A stretch of 64,000 bases of DNA from Nonomuraea soli (GCF_013761175.1 NZ_JACDUR010000003.1:124001-188000); one strand, 5' to 3'; positions 43,753 to 52,131 are shown, numbered from the stretch's first letter. Notes: generated by a model not told the origin, from the sequence alone. Program-made: numbers and translations.

Positions 43753-44393
43753 TGGTTTTTGTTCGCCGCGCGTCGGGCCTGGCCCGGCGATGGTGGCCGC
43801 AGGGCTGTGCCGTGATGCTGGGGCTGTGCGGAGGATTGCTGTACAACACGCTGTCGGTGCCCAGCTATTCTGCCCAGGCCCATGTGGTCGTCGTGGCCAA
43901 CGATCGGTCCGTTCCCGAGCAGACGACGAGTTTCGCGCAGGCCTACACGCGGATCGCCACCCAGCCCACCGTCATCCGTGCCGCTCTCCGCCCTGAGCTT
44001 CCGGCCAAGACCGTCAGCCAGCTGCAGCGCAGCATGCGCGTCTCGACCTCTCCTGACGCCCCTCTCATCGGGCTGTCGGTCTCGGCCCCCCGGGCGGATC
44101 AGGCCGCCGCCCAGGCCAACGCCCTCGCTCAGGCCCTGATCAGCTACGCGGCCACGCACGTCAAGGACACCGGGGTGCGGATCGCGAGCCTGACCCCCGC
44201 CATGCCCCCGGAGGAACAAGCCGGACTCGAGGGATGGCTCATCGTGGTGGTGGGTGGCGCGGCGGGGCTCCTCCTGGGCGCCCTGTACTACCTGATCTCA
44301 CCGCCCCGCCGTACCAGCGGCCCGAAGGGGTCCCCCGGCCGCACCGGCGAGAGCCCCCGGGCACGCCCCGCCAAGCGGACGGTCCAGGCATGA
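43749..44393 (+). CDS. Wzz-like chain-length/co-polymerase protein without kinase domain
   Basis: A 214-residue protein with two membrane helices: the first near residues 18-36 (GCAVMLGLCGGLLYNTLSV), the second near 163-186 (GWLIVVVGGAAGLLLGALYYLI). The outer segment between them has YSAQAHVVVVAND and FAQAYTRIATQPTVI, the layout of Wzz/capsule polysaccharide co-polymerases. The C-terminus is a short Pro/Arg-rich tail, and no tyrosine kinase domain or Walker motif follows, so any partner kinase lies elsewhere. It should set polymer length or couple polymerisation to export. The ATG overlaps the upstream stop. Confidence 0.87.
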   Translation: MMVFVRRASGLARRWWPQGCAVMLGLCGGLLYNTLSVPSYSAQAHVVVVANDRSVPEQTTSFAQAYTRIATQPTVIRAALRPELPAKTVSQLQRSMRVSTSPDAPLIGLSVSAPRADQAAAQANALAQALISYAATHVKDTGVRIASLTPAMPPEEQAGLEGWLIVVVGGAAGLLLGALYYLISPPRRTSGPKGSPGRTGESPRARPAKRTVQA

Positions 44394-45568
44394 GCACGGA
44401 CACCCACCTGTCCCAGCGACCCGCCGCACCGGGACGGCACAGCTGGCGGACGGTCCTCATCACCGACGGCTCCCAGTTGCAGGCGCTCAAACCGGAGTGG
44501 GATGCGCTGTACCTGCGCTGCCCCATGGCCACGCCCTTCCAGTCGCACTCGTGGGTCAGCTCCTGGTGGCGCCACTACGGCGGGCACGAACAGCTCTTCG
44601 TCCTTCTTGTCACCGACGACTCGACCCAGGGGCTTCGCGGCGTGCTCGCGCTCACCAGGTCGAACCGGTGGGGATGCCGGGTCCTTCGCCCGGTGGCCGC
44701 CCCCTTGACGGACTACACGGACATCCTGCTGGATCCACTCGATCCTGGCGCGCTCGCCCAGACGGCCGCGGACGCGCTGTTGCGGACGCGGGGCTGGGAT
44801 GCCATGGACTTTCCCGAAGTGCGCCCTGGCAGCGCGCTGGAGTCGATGCTCGCCTGCTGGCCGCGACGTCACTGGACCATGGACGCCTCCGCCTGCCTGT
44901 CCATGCCGGCCCGCCCGCTGACGGAGCAGCTGGCCTGCCTGAGCGGCCGCAACGCGAGCAACCTGCGCCGGGCCCTGCGCAAGGTGGACGGGCTGGGCGT
45001 CCACGTCTCCCACGTCGGCGCCGAGCAGGTGCCGGCCGCCATGGAGCAGTTGCTGGAGTTGCACGCCCGGCAGTGGGCCGGGCGCGCCATCAACCAGGAG
45101 CATCTGCGTCCGCGTTTCCACCGGCACCTCACGCAGGCCGCCACCGAGCTCGTCGCCGCAGGCGGCGCCGCCCTGACGCAGTTCTGGGTCGGCGAGCGCC
45201 TGGTCGCGGCGGACTTCCGCATCATCGGCAGGGACTTCGCGGGCGGATACCTCTATGGCGCCGATCCCTGGTTGCGGACGACCGGCATCGACACCTTCGC
45301 CATGATCTTGCATCATGGCCTGCTGCACGCCAGCGAGCAGGGCCTGACCACGTTGAGCCTGTTGCGCGGCGCCGAGCCGCACAAGATCAAGTGGGGGGCG
45401 GAGCCCGTCCAGAACCACCGGATGATCTTCGGACGGACGGTGCGGGCGAACGGCTACGTGGCGGCCGTCAAGGCGCGCCTCCATGCCGCGCGGACCCTCA
45501 AGCAGCACTTCCCTCGCCTGGCCGGCGCCAGGGCCGCTTCGTCCGCCTCCCCGCCCTCCCCACACTAA
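44390..45568 (+). CDS. GNAT-fold acyltransferase (BioF2/CelD-like)
   Basis: A 392-residue protein of the GNAT superfamily group found in polysaccharide clusters (acetyltransf_6, CelD/BcsL-like). ATPFQSHSWVSSWWRHYGG near residue 48 and the C-terminal GAALTQFWVGERLVAADFRIIGRDFAGGYLYGADP near 262 mark the tandem GNAT fold. LSLLRGAEPHKIKWGAEP near 325 is highly typical. The likely role is transfer of an acyl or aminoacyl group onto a sugar of the polymer. No membrane segment is seen. It starts with an ATGA overlap and ends nine bases before the next glycosyltransferase. Confidence 0.88.
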   Translation: MSTDTHLSQRPAAPGRHSWRTVLITDGSQLQALKPEWDALYLRCPMATPFQSHSWVSSWWRHYGGHEQLFVLLVTDDSTQGLRGVLALTRSNRWGCRVLRPVAAPLTDYTDILLDPLDPGALAQTAADALLRTRGWDAMDFPEVRPGSALESMLACWPRRHWTMDASACLSMPARPLTEQLACLSGRNASNLRRALRKVDGLGVHVSHVGAEQVPAAMEQLLELHARQWAGRAINQEHLRPRFHRHLTQAATELVAAGGAALTQFWVGERLVAADFRIIGRDFAGGYLYGADPWLRTTGIDTFAMILHHGLLHASEQGLTTLSLLRGAEPHKIKWGAEPVQNHRMIFGRTVRANGYVAAVKARLHAARTLKQHFPRLAGARAASSASPPSPH

Positions 45569-45577
45569 GGACTGTTC

Positions 45578-46690
45578 ATGGCCGCTGGTCGTCTTTCGGT
45601 CTTGCACGTCACCCAACCGGTCGAGGCCGGAGTCGCCGGCTATGTGAAGACAGCCGCGCTCAGCCAGGTCCGGCGTGGGTGGACGGTCACCGTCGCCTCA
45701 CCCACGATCGGGACGTTCGCCGCCCAGCTCACCCGGAGCGGTGTCGTCCACCACGCCTGGGAAGCCCACCGATCACCCGCGACAGGGTGCCTGGACGAGT
45801 CGCGCCGCCTCCGCCAGATCCTCAAGGAGGTCGATCCCGATGTCGTGCACCTGCACTCGGCCAAGGCCGGCCTCGTGGGCCGGCTGGTGCTCCGGGGACG
45901 CAGGCCGACCCTCTTCCAGCCCCATGGCTGGTCCTGGCTCGCCTGCACCGGCGGCATGACGAGGGCGGCCATCGCTTGGGAGCGGGCGGCTCTGCGATGG
46001 AGCACGGCGGTGGTGTGCGTGGGAGAGGGCGAAGCGGCCCTGGGAGCCGCGCGAGGCCTGCGCGACCGGCTCGTCGTGATCCGCAACGGCGTGGACCTCG
46101 ACCGTTTCGCCCCTGCGGGTGAAGAGGCCCGGCTCGCCGCCCGCGTCGCGCTCGGCATCCCCTCGCAGGCTCGCCTGGCGCTGTGCGTCGGCCGCCTGGC
46201 CCCGCAGAAGGGCCAGGACCTGCTGCTGCGCGCCTGGCCCGCCATCCGGGACGGCCGCCCCGACGCCCTCCTGGCCCTGGTGGGCGACGGTGAGCTCGAG
46301 CCGCGCCTGCGGGCGTCGGCGTCTCCTGACGTCCGGTTCGTGGGCGCCGTCGGCGACGCACGCTCGTGGTACGCCGCATGCGACGTCGTGGTCATGCCCT
46401 CACGCTGGGAGGGCCTGCCCCTGACCGCCTTGGAGGCCATGGCCACGGGCCGTGGCGTGGTGGCCTTCGACGTGCCGGGCCTGGCCGAGATCGTCCGTCC
46501 GGGCACGGGTGCCCTCGTCCCCGCAGGAGATCACCAGGCGCTCGGCCGGGCGCTGGGTGAACGGCTCGACGATCCGGTGCTGATGTGGGACGAGGGCCAG
46601 CAGGCGGTGATCCGCGGCAAGGACTTCGACATGGGAGAGACCATGGACCGCCTGGCGGACCTGACCATGAAGGTGGCCGGGCGGGACTGA
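45578..46690 (+). CDS. Glycosyltransferase family 4 (second)
   Basis: A 370-residue GT4 enzyme. It begins LSVLHVTQPVEAGVAGYVKT. The middle holds HLHSAKAGLVGRL near residue 90 and FQPHGWSW near 112. The nucleotide-sugar domain has RNGVDLDRFAP, CVGRLAPQKGQDLLLRAWP near 202 and the E-x7-E motif in SRWEGLPLTALEAMATG near 278. It probably adds the second variable sugar of the repeat unit. It is the last gene of the continuous rightward run; the secreted GH26-like gene converges from the other strand 17 bases beyond the stop. Confidence 0.93.
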   Translation: MAAGRLSVLHVTQPVEAGVAGYVKTAALSQVRRGWTVTVASPTIGTFAAQLTRSGVVHHAWEAHRSPATGCLDESRRLRQILKEVDPDVVHLHSAKAGLVGRLVLRGRRPTLFQPHGWSWLACTGGMTRAAIAWERAALRWSTAVVCVGEGEAALGAARGLRDRLVVIRNGVDLDRFAPAGEEARLAARVALGIPSQARLALCVGRLAPQKGQDLLLRAWPAIRDGRPDALLALVGDGELEPRLRASASPDVRFVGAVGDARSWYAACDVVVMPSRWEGLPLTALEAMATGRGVVAFDVPGLAEIVRPGTGALVPAGDHQALGRALGERLDDPVLMWDEGQQAVIRGKDFDMGETMDRLADLTMKVAGRD

Positions 46691-46707
46691 CCCGCCCGGC
46701 CTTCGGG

Positions 46708-48462
46708 CTACTCCTCCATCTGCCTGCCGACCGAGAACGGCTGCGGGGCGAGCCCCGGTATCGGTTCCGGCGTGACCGGTGCCTGGACGGTGGTGTTCGT
46801 GGCGACGACGAAGGACAGCAGGTTCTGCCAGATGGCGGCGATCCAGCCGAACACGCTGCTGGGCGCGGTCGCCACGGAGGTGATCGACGGCGGCAGTGCG
46901 ACACCGCTGTGGGGCGCCACGATCGACGGCGGAACCACCGACGGCACGATCGGCGACGGCACTGTCGGCACCACCACCGACGGCACTGTCAGTGACGGTA
47001 CGGCCTGCGAGGGCAGGGCCTTCGAGGGCCGCTCGCGCTCCGAGGCGAGCGCGGCCGTCGAAGCACTCGGCCGCGGGACCCTGGGCGAGGGTACGGACGG
47101 CGACGGCACGGACGTCTCCGAGGTCGAAGGCACCGAGGTCGAGGGCACGGCGAGCGAGGGCTCCGACGGCGTCGCCGTCGTCGGCCGCTTGGATGGCTTG
47201 GGCACGATCGCCTCGATCGTCTCCTTGACGTCCTCCGAGGTCTCCGGGTCCGGTGACCGTACGGGCGAAGCCGACGCAAGCGTGGGCGTGACCGTGGGCG
47301 TGGGCGTTTCGAGTTCGGGCGTCGCCGTGGCAGGAGGCGTCACCGACGCGTCAGCAGACGGTACGGCGGTGGCCGAAAGGCTCGGCTCGGGGCTCAGCAC
47401 GCTCTGCGACGGCGTGGCCGAAGCGGTCAGGCTGCTGGTGGGATCCGGCGTCACCTCGGGAGGCAGGCTGGGGATCATGCGCTGTACGGCTGCGCGGAAG
47501 TCCGCCGACGAGCGCGGGTTGGAGGGGCACTGCCACACCCCATGAGGGCAGTAGTCGGACAGCGAGTGATAGACGACGTTGTGCCGGTCGATCCAGTCCA
47601 GCATCTGGCGCACGTAGTCGGGCCTGTCGCCGAATCGGAACAGTCCCCACTCGGGGAACGACATGGGTTTGCCGTGGGCCGCGGCGAACTGGGCGTGATG
47701 CTGCAGCCCGTAGGGCTGGGCGATGTAGTCCTGGAAGCTCTTGAACGGCGGCTGGTCGTAGTGATCCAGGCCGATGATGTCGACGACGTCGTCCCCCGGG
47801 TAGCAGTCGGTCCACGGAATGGCGTCGCGACCCCGGTTGGCCGTGAAGTCGAAGCGGAACTTCTGGCCGGGCACCGATCGCATGACGGTGACGATCCTGC
47901 GCCAGTAGGCCTTCCATGCCGTCGGGTCGGGGCCGCACCGGCTGGAGTAGGTGGTTCCGTTCATCTCCCAGCCCAGGACGATGATGGAGTCGCCGGCGTT
48001 GTCCGTGACCAGGCGGCGGGCCAGGTGCTTGAAGGTGAGGTCGAAGGCCCCGCCGGCGCCGGCGTTGAGCAGAACCGACACTGCGGCGTCCGACAGGCGG
48101 CCCTCGTTGGGCGCCACCATGGGGACGTTGATGGCGAGAATGCGTCCTGGCTTGGCGGCGCGCCAGCGCGTCCAGGGGCGCAAGATGAAATCCGGACCGA
48201 GGAAGGCTGCCCAGGTCTCTCCCGGGATGTAGGTGCGGCCGACCGTGACCTCGCGACCCAGCCAGCGTTCGAATCCCGGCAACCGAGCTGTTCCCCGGGC
48301 GTCGGAGCCGGTGAACACACCCAGCGCCGGCTCTGGCGTGAGGTTGACGGGTTTCACTGGCTCGGCCTGCGCCCAGGAGTGAACGGCGAGGGCCGTCACG
48401 AGAACAGAAGCAGCCGCCGTTGCTCCTTTGCTCCAAGGCTTGTGAGGCTTGTCCATTTTCAT
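46708..48462 (-). CDS. Secreted GH26-like beta-mannanase/glycanase with long Pro/Ser/Thr tail
   Basis: A 584-residue exported protein. The signal peptide ends near residue 33. A TIM-barrel glycosidase domain of the GH26 kind (about 45-335) has the acid/base glutamate in VLGWEMNGTTYSS near residue 168 and the likely nucleophile in SFPEWGLFR near 265. A Pro/Ser/Thr/Val-rich region of about 190 residues follows (short motifs VPSTSVPS, VPSPSVPS, VPSLTVPS). A final hydrophobic stretch (FGWIAAIWQNLLSFVV) and a short tail may anchor it. GH26 enzymes cut beta-1,4-mannan or related chains. It is encoded against the direction of the biosynthetic genes and may trim or release the polymer. Confidence 0.86.
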   Translation of the reverse strand: MKMDKPHKPWSKGATAAASVLVTALAVHSWAQAEPVKPVNLTPEPALGVFTGSDARGTARLPGFERWLGREVTVGRTYIPGETWAAFLGPDFILRPWTRWRAAKPGRILAINVPMVAPNEGRLSDAAVSVLLNAGAGGAFDLTFKHLARRLVTDNAGDSIIVLGWEMNGTTYSSRCGPDPTAWKAYWRRIVTVMRSVPGQKFRFDFTANRGRDAIPWTDCYPGDDVVDIIGLDHYDQPPFKSFQDYIAQPYGLQHHAQFAAAHGKPMSFPEWGLFRFGDRPDYVRQMLDWIDRHNVVYHSLSDYCPHGVWQCPSNPRSSADFRAAVQRMIPSLPPEVTPDPTSSLTASATPSQSVLSPEPSLSATAVPSADASVTPPATATPELETPTPTVTPTLASASPVRSPDPETSEDVKETIEAIVPKPSKRPTTATPSEPSLAVPSTSVPSTSETSVPSPSVPSPRVPRPSASTAALASERERPSKALPSQAVPSLTVPSVVVPTVPSPIVPSVVPPSIVAPHSGVALPPSITSVATAPSSVFGWIAAIWQNLLSFVVATNTTVQAPVTPEPIPGLAPQPFSVGRQMEE

Positions 48463-48693
48463 GCTAATAACTCACCGTTCGCGCACGTCGCAGTATTGCT
48501 GAGTGGCTTATTCCCCCGGACGCAACGCGAGAACATCAAATCTCTGCCGATGTTTCGCAAGCAATACATAAGATGTCGGAGTTGGGGCGGTTTGTAGGAT
48601 TTGTCACCTCGCTCGGCGCCTTTGGGGAAGCAGAGGTGGATAAATAGCGCCCTCATGAAAAAGGCCGGCCGGGACCCGTGATAGGAAAGCTTG
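48463..48693. other. Divergent promoter region
   Basis: About 230 AT-richer bases lie between the start of the GH26-like gene and the ATP-grasp gene. They hold both promoters. AGGAAAG before GTG 48694 is the ribosome binding site on the plus strand. No further gene was seen. Confidence 0.5.
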
Positions 48694-49944
48694 GTGAACG
48701 ATTCCCTGCGTCCACATCATTACGCCTCCGGCCGGGGTGATTCTGGCGCGACAACCAGAACTCCCGCCGTGGTGGTACGGATGGATAGCAATCCTTTTCA
48801 CCACGGTACCCTGGCCGCCATCCGGTCGCTGGGCCGGCTGGGTGTCGACGTTCACGCCGTCATTGCGGAACCTTACGGCCCGGCCGCCCGGTCGAATTAT
48901 CTCGCCTCGTGTCATAGCTGGCTCGATGCCCCGACGCGCGCCGAAAGCTTCCTTTCCACCCTGAACGCCATCGCCGATCAGATTGGCGGCCGGCCCGTCC
49001 TGCTTCCCATGGACGACATCACCGCGATCTACATGGCCGAGCACGCCGGCGTCCTGACCAGCGGCTTTCGTCTGTCAGAACCGGCGGCGACGCTTCCCGA
49101 GCAACTCGCCAACAAACGAACACTGGCCGCCATCTGCAATGAGTTCGACATTCCCCACCCGGAAACGCGTGTCGTCGAAACTCCCGCCGACTGGCTGCAC
49201 GTCGAGCGCACCTATGAATTCCCCCTGGTGGCCAAGTGGGCCCAGCCGTGGCGAGTCACCTTCGGCAACGGCCTGCGCAGCACCTCCGTCATCGACACGC
49301 CTGCCGACCTCCAGGCGCTGAAAGCCCTGGCCCCGCGCCAGGACAGCGAACTTCTGCTGCAGCAGTACATCGCGCCGGCCCCGGGGACGGACTGGTTCCT
49401 CCACGGCTACTTCGGCCGTGACTCGTCACGCGACTTCGTGGGCACCGGCAGGAAGGAGAGATCCCACCCGCCGGCCGCCGGAATCACCACGCTGGGCCGA
49501 TGGCTGCCCAATCAGAAACTCGCGCACATGGGCAGGAAACTGGTCGACGCCCTGCAATTCACGGGCATCCTGGATCTGGATTTCCGTTACAACCCCCGAG
49601 ACGGCAGATATTATCTGCTCGATTTCAATCCTCGCGTCGGAGCCCAGTTCCGGCTGTTCGACGACACGAACCAGATCGACGTCATTCGCGCGGCCTATTT
49701 CGACCTCGCCGGACATCCCTGCCACCCTGGCGCCCCCTCTTATGGCCGCACCTATGTGGTCGAGAACTACGACCTGCTGAGAAAACTGGTGCGCGGGCAG
49801 AAACCTCGCGGGCCGCGAACTCCCGGCTGGTTCACCTCGGTGCGTCGGGCGGACGAGCTGGCCTGGTACGCCTCCGACGACCACGAGCCATTTTTCGGCA
49901 TGATCAAACAATCTTTCCTGCACGCCCTGAAACAGCGCCGATAA
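48694..49944 (+). CDS. ATP-grasp ligase
   Basis: A 416-residue ATP-grasp enzyme. The fold is shown by an N-terminal Rossmann-like part (VVVRMDSNPFHHGTLAAIRSLGRLGVDVHAV), the ATP-binding segment YEFPLVAKWAQPW near residue 172, LLLQQYIAPAPGTDWF near 225 and a metal-binding C-terminal LDLDFRYNPRDGRYYLLDFNPRVGAQFRLF near 290. Such enzymes join a carboxylate to an amine or thiol through an acyl-phosphate. The N-terminal layout resembles D-aspartate ligase and related carboxylate-amine ligases. GTG 48694 has AGGAAAG upstream; TTG 48691 is possible. It is followed after 12 bases by a flavoprotein gene. The pair probably decorates a surface molecule or makes a small metabolite; this is inference. Confidence 0.88.
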   Translation: MNDSLRPHHYASGRGDSGATTRTPAVVVRMDSNPFHHGTLAAIRSLGRLGVDVHAVIAEPYGPAARSNYLASCHSWLDAPTRAESFLSTLNAIADQIGGRPVLLPMDDITAIYMAEHAGVLTSGFRLSEPAATLPEQLANKRTLAAICNEFDIPHPETRVVETPADWLHVERTYEFPLVAKWAQPWRVTFGNGLRSTSVIDTPADLQALKALAPRQDSELLLQQYIAPAPGTDWFLHGYFGRDSSRDFVGTGRKERSHPPAAGITTLGRWLPNQKLAHMGRKLVDALQFTGILDLDFRYNPRDGRYYLLDFNPRVGAQFRLFDDTNQIDVIRAAYFDLAGHPCHPGAPSYGRTYVVENYDLLRKLVRGQKPRGPRTPGWFTSVRRADELAWYASDDHEPFFGMIKQSFLHALKQRR

Positions 49945-49956
49945 ACGAAGGATCAG

Positions 49957-51213
49957 ATGACGATGAACAATGTTGACGTAGCTGTTGTCGGCGCGGGCCC
50001 CTATGGTCTTTCTGTTGCTGCGCACGCGATCGAAGCAGGACTCGACGTCCGCGTCTACGGCAGGCCGATGAACGCGTGGGACAAACACATGCCCGTGGGC
50101 ATGCTCCTGAAGTCGGAGCCGTTCGCCTCCCACCTCGCCGACCCCGCCCGGCGCTTCACGCTGGCCGCCTTCTGCGAGACGTACGGGTTTCCCTACGCCT
50201 ACGCCCAGCCCACGCCCGTCGAACGATTCGTCGACTACGGGCGCTGGTTCGCCGACCACAACGTGGGCGACCGGGTCTCATCCACCGACGTCACGAGCGT
50301 CGAGCGCGACGGCGATCTCTTCCTGCTCACCCTGGCGACGGGTGACCAGGTGCGCTCTCGCTGCGTGGTCCTGGCCGTGGGATTCCTGCCCTTCTCCCGC
50401 ACGCCCGAGCCGCTGCGTGGTCTGCCGGGATCGCTGCAGGCCCACAGCAGCCAGGTGCACGATCTCGGCGAATACGCGGGGCAGAAGGTGGCGGTGATCG
50501 GAGCCGGGCAGTCGGCCATCGAGACCGCCAGCCTCCTCAAGGAGGCCGGGGCCCACCCCTACCTCGTCGCCCGCACCGAGCGCCTGCTGTGGAACTCCAC
50601 CCCCGTCGCCGATCGCGGCCTCCTGTCGAGGTGCCTCGCCCCGCAGTCGGGTCTCGGCACCGGCTGGCGATCGTGGACGTGGTCGGAAAGGCCGGAACTG
50701 GTGCGTCACCTTCCCGAAAAGGTCCGCCACCACATCGTCCGCACCACGCTCGGACCCGCGGGCTCGTGGTGGCTGAAAGACCGCTTCGCCGGCGTGGAGA
50801 CCATCCTCGGGGCCCAGGTCATGCAGGCCGAGGCGCAGGAAGGGGTGAGCCTGTCCCTGCGGCGATCGTCAGGCGAGGCCTCGCGGCTCCAGGTCGACCG
50901 CGTCATCGCAGCGACCGGGTACGCCGTCGACCTGCGCCGGATGGCGCTGTTGTCGCCCCTGCTCCGGAACGCCGTGGACCACCGGCTGCAGTTGCCCGTG
51001 CTGAGCAAGGATTTCGAGACGTCCGTTCCCGGCCTGTTCATGGTGGGGCTCGCGGCGGCGGCCACCTTCGGTCCCGTCATGCGATTCGTTCACGGCGCCC
51101 GGTTCGCGGCCGCCACGGTCGCTCCGGCCCTTCTCGAGCACGTGACCGGGGCGCGATACCCGCGCGTCGTCCCGCTCCAGCGGGCCGTCAGGAACGGCAG
51201 CAGCGTCCGCTAG
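49957..51213 (+). CDS. FAD-dependent oxidoreductase, flavin-monooxygenase-like
   Basis: A 418-residue flavoprotein. The FAD-binding GxGxxG lies at the N-terminus (DVAVVGAGPYGLSVAAHA). A second Rossmann motif for NAD(P)H is KVAVIGAGQSAIETASLL near residue 171. RVIAATGYAVDLRRM near 310 is the ATG motif, and PGLFMVGLAAAATFGPVMRFVHGA lies near the C-terminus. The two-dinucleotide layout fits N-hydroxylating or flavin-containing monooxygenases and related reductases. The substrate is unknown. AAGGA five bases before the ATG sets the start. It is co-transcribed with the ATP-grasp gene and is the last gene of the accessory island. Confidence 0.9.
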   Translation: MTMNNVDVAVVGAGPYGLSVAAHAIEAGLDVRVYGRPMNAWDKHMPVGMLLKSEPFASHLADPARRFTLAAFCETYGFPYAYAQPTPVERFVDYGRWFADHNVGDRVSSTDVTSVERDGDLFLLTLATGDQVRSRCVVLAVGFLPFSRTPEPLRGLPGSLQAHSSQVHDLGEYAGQKVAVIGAGQSAIETASLLKEAGAHPYLVARTERLLWNSTPVADRGLLSRCLAPQSGLGTGWRSWTWSERPELVRHLPEKVRHHIVRTTLGPAGSWWLKDRFAGVETILGAQVMQAEAQEGVSLSLRRSSGEASRLQVDRVIAATGYAVDLRRMALLSPLLRNAVDHRLQLPVLSKDFETSVPGLFMVGLAAAATFGPVMRFVHGARFAAATVAPALLEHVTGARYPRVVPLQRAVRNGSSVR

Positions 51214-51517
51214 GCGGATCGCCCGGTCGCCGGACCGGTGGTCGCCGAACGTTGGTCGACGGCTTCCGGCCGTGTGCCGTCTCGTCACGGCGCCCGGCCG
51301 CGCACGCCCGCCGGCCGTGTCCCTGGACAGAGCCCAGCCGCCCGCGGCGACTGGGCCTGGCCCCGCGTGCCGTACGCCTTGACCGACGTACGGCGAGCGG
51401 CTTTCGTCCGGCGGGCGGGCTCCCGTACGGCGGGCGGCCTTCCGTGCGGCGGGCGGCCTTCCGTGCGGCGGGCGGCGCTTGCACAGCTGCCGTACGGCCG
51501 GCGATCTCGTGCGGTGC
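51214..51517. other. Intergenic region at the right edge of the accessory island
   Basis: About 300 bases of very GC-rich DNA with many copies of the words cgtacgg and ggcgggcgg, including a 19-nt tandem repeat (51431-51480). It lies between convergent genes (flavoprotein and RidA). No gene was seen. Confidence 0.55.
51431..51480. repeat. 19-nt tandem repeat
   Basis: The unit cgggcggccttccgtgcgg occurs at 51431-51449 and 51450-51468 exactly, with a partial third copy to 51480. A variant with cccgtacgg precedes it. It lies in the non-coding junction between the island and the core. Confidence 0.85.
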
Positions 51518-51979
51518 TCAGCGCACCTCGGCGATGAGCTCCACCTCGACCGGCGCGTCCAGCGGCAGCGAGGCGACGCCGACGGCGCTGCGCGCGTGCT
51601 TGCCCGCCTCCCCGAAGACCTCCGCGAGCAGCTCGCTGGCGCCGTTGCCGACGGCGGGCTGCTGGGTGAAGTCCGGCGTGCTGGCGACGAACACGACGAC
51701 CTTGACGATCCGCGCGACCTGCGACAGCTCGCCCACGTTGGACTTGAGCGCGGCGATCGCGTTGAGCGCGCAGATGCGGGCCAGCTCGGCGCCCTCCTCC
51801 AGGCTGATCTCGGCGCCGACCTTGCCGGTGGCCTTGATCTTGCCCTCCACCATCGGCACCTGGCCCGAGGTGTAGACCAGGTTGCCGGTGCGCACGGCGG
51901 GCACGTAGGCGGCCAGCGGCGGCACGACCTCGGGCAGGGTCAGGCCGAGCTCGGCGACACGCTCCTCGGGGGTGCTCAC
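51518..51979 (-). CDS. RidA family protein (Rv3678c-type)
   Basis: A 153-residue RidA/YjgF-like protein of the chorismate-mutase-like trimer fold. Markers are AYVPAVRTGNLVYTSGQVPM near residue 25 and GGELSQVARIVKVVVFVAST-like stretches in the middle. GKHARSAVGVASLPLDAPVEVELIAEV near the end contains the arginine that binds the imine substrate in active members. RidA proteins hydrolyse reactive enamines/imines made by PLP enzymes. GTG 51979 overlaps the stop of the upstream DUF4177 gene as GTGA, so the two form an operon. The conserved core order resumes here after the island. Confidence 0.92.
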   Translation of the reverse strand: MSTPEERVAELGLTLPEVVPPLAAYVPAVRTGNLVYTSGQVPMVEGKIKATGKVGAEISLEEGAELARICALNAIAALKSNVGELSQVARIVKVVVFVASTPDFTQQPAVGNGASELLAEVFGEAGKHARSAVGVASLPLDAPVEVELIAEVR

Positions 51980-52131
51980 GCCTTCTCCCGCTTGAAGTAG
52001 GCGACGAGGTTGTCGCCGCTGGGGCCGGGCACGAGCTGGACGAGCTCCCAGCCGTCCTCGCCGAAGTTGTCGAGGATCATCTTCTCCCGGTGCAGCAAGA
52101 CCGGGGCGACGGAGTACTCCCATTTCTTCAT
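51976..52131 (-). CDS. DUF4177 small protein
   Basis: A 51-residue protein, MKKWEYSVAPVLLHREKMIL at the start, then DNFGEDGWELVQLVPGPS and ending YFKREKA. The WEY start and the DGWELV core are the DUF4177 signature. No function is known. Its stop overlaps the RidA start as GTGA, implying coupled translation. The small ORF found beside the RidA gene in mycobacteria (Rv3678A) is the probable counterpart. It is divergent from the ArsA-like ATPase pair. Confidence 0.88.
   Translation of the reverse strand: MKKWEYSVAPVLLHREKMILDNFGEDGWELVQLVPGPSGDNLVAYFKREKA

Noticed and set aside
44234..44389. Upstream extension of the GNAT gene
   Set aside because: It overlaps the Wzz-like gene and gives Gly/Arg/Pro-rich sequence; the ATGA overlap at 44390 is the natural start.
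30484..51213. Mobile-element origin of the accessory island (integrase, transposase, att repeats)
   Set aside because: No recombinase gene and no flanking direct repeat was found, so only an insertion relative to other genomes is claimed.
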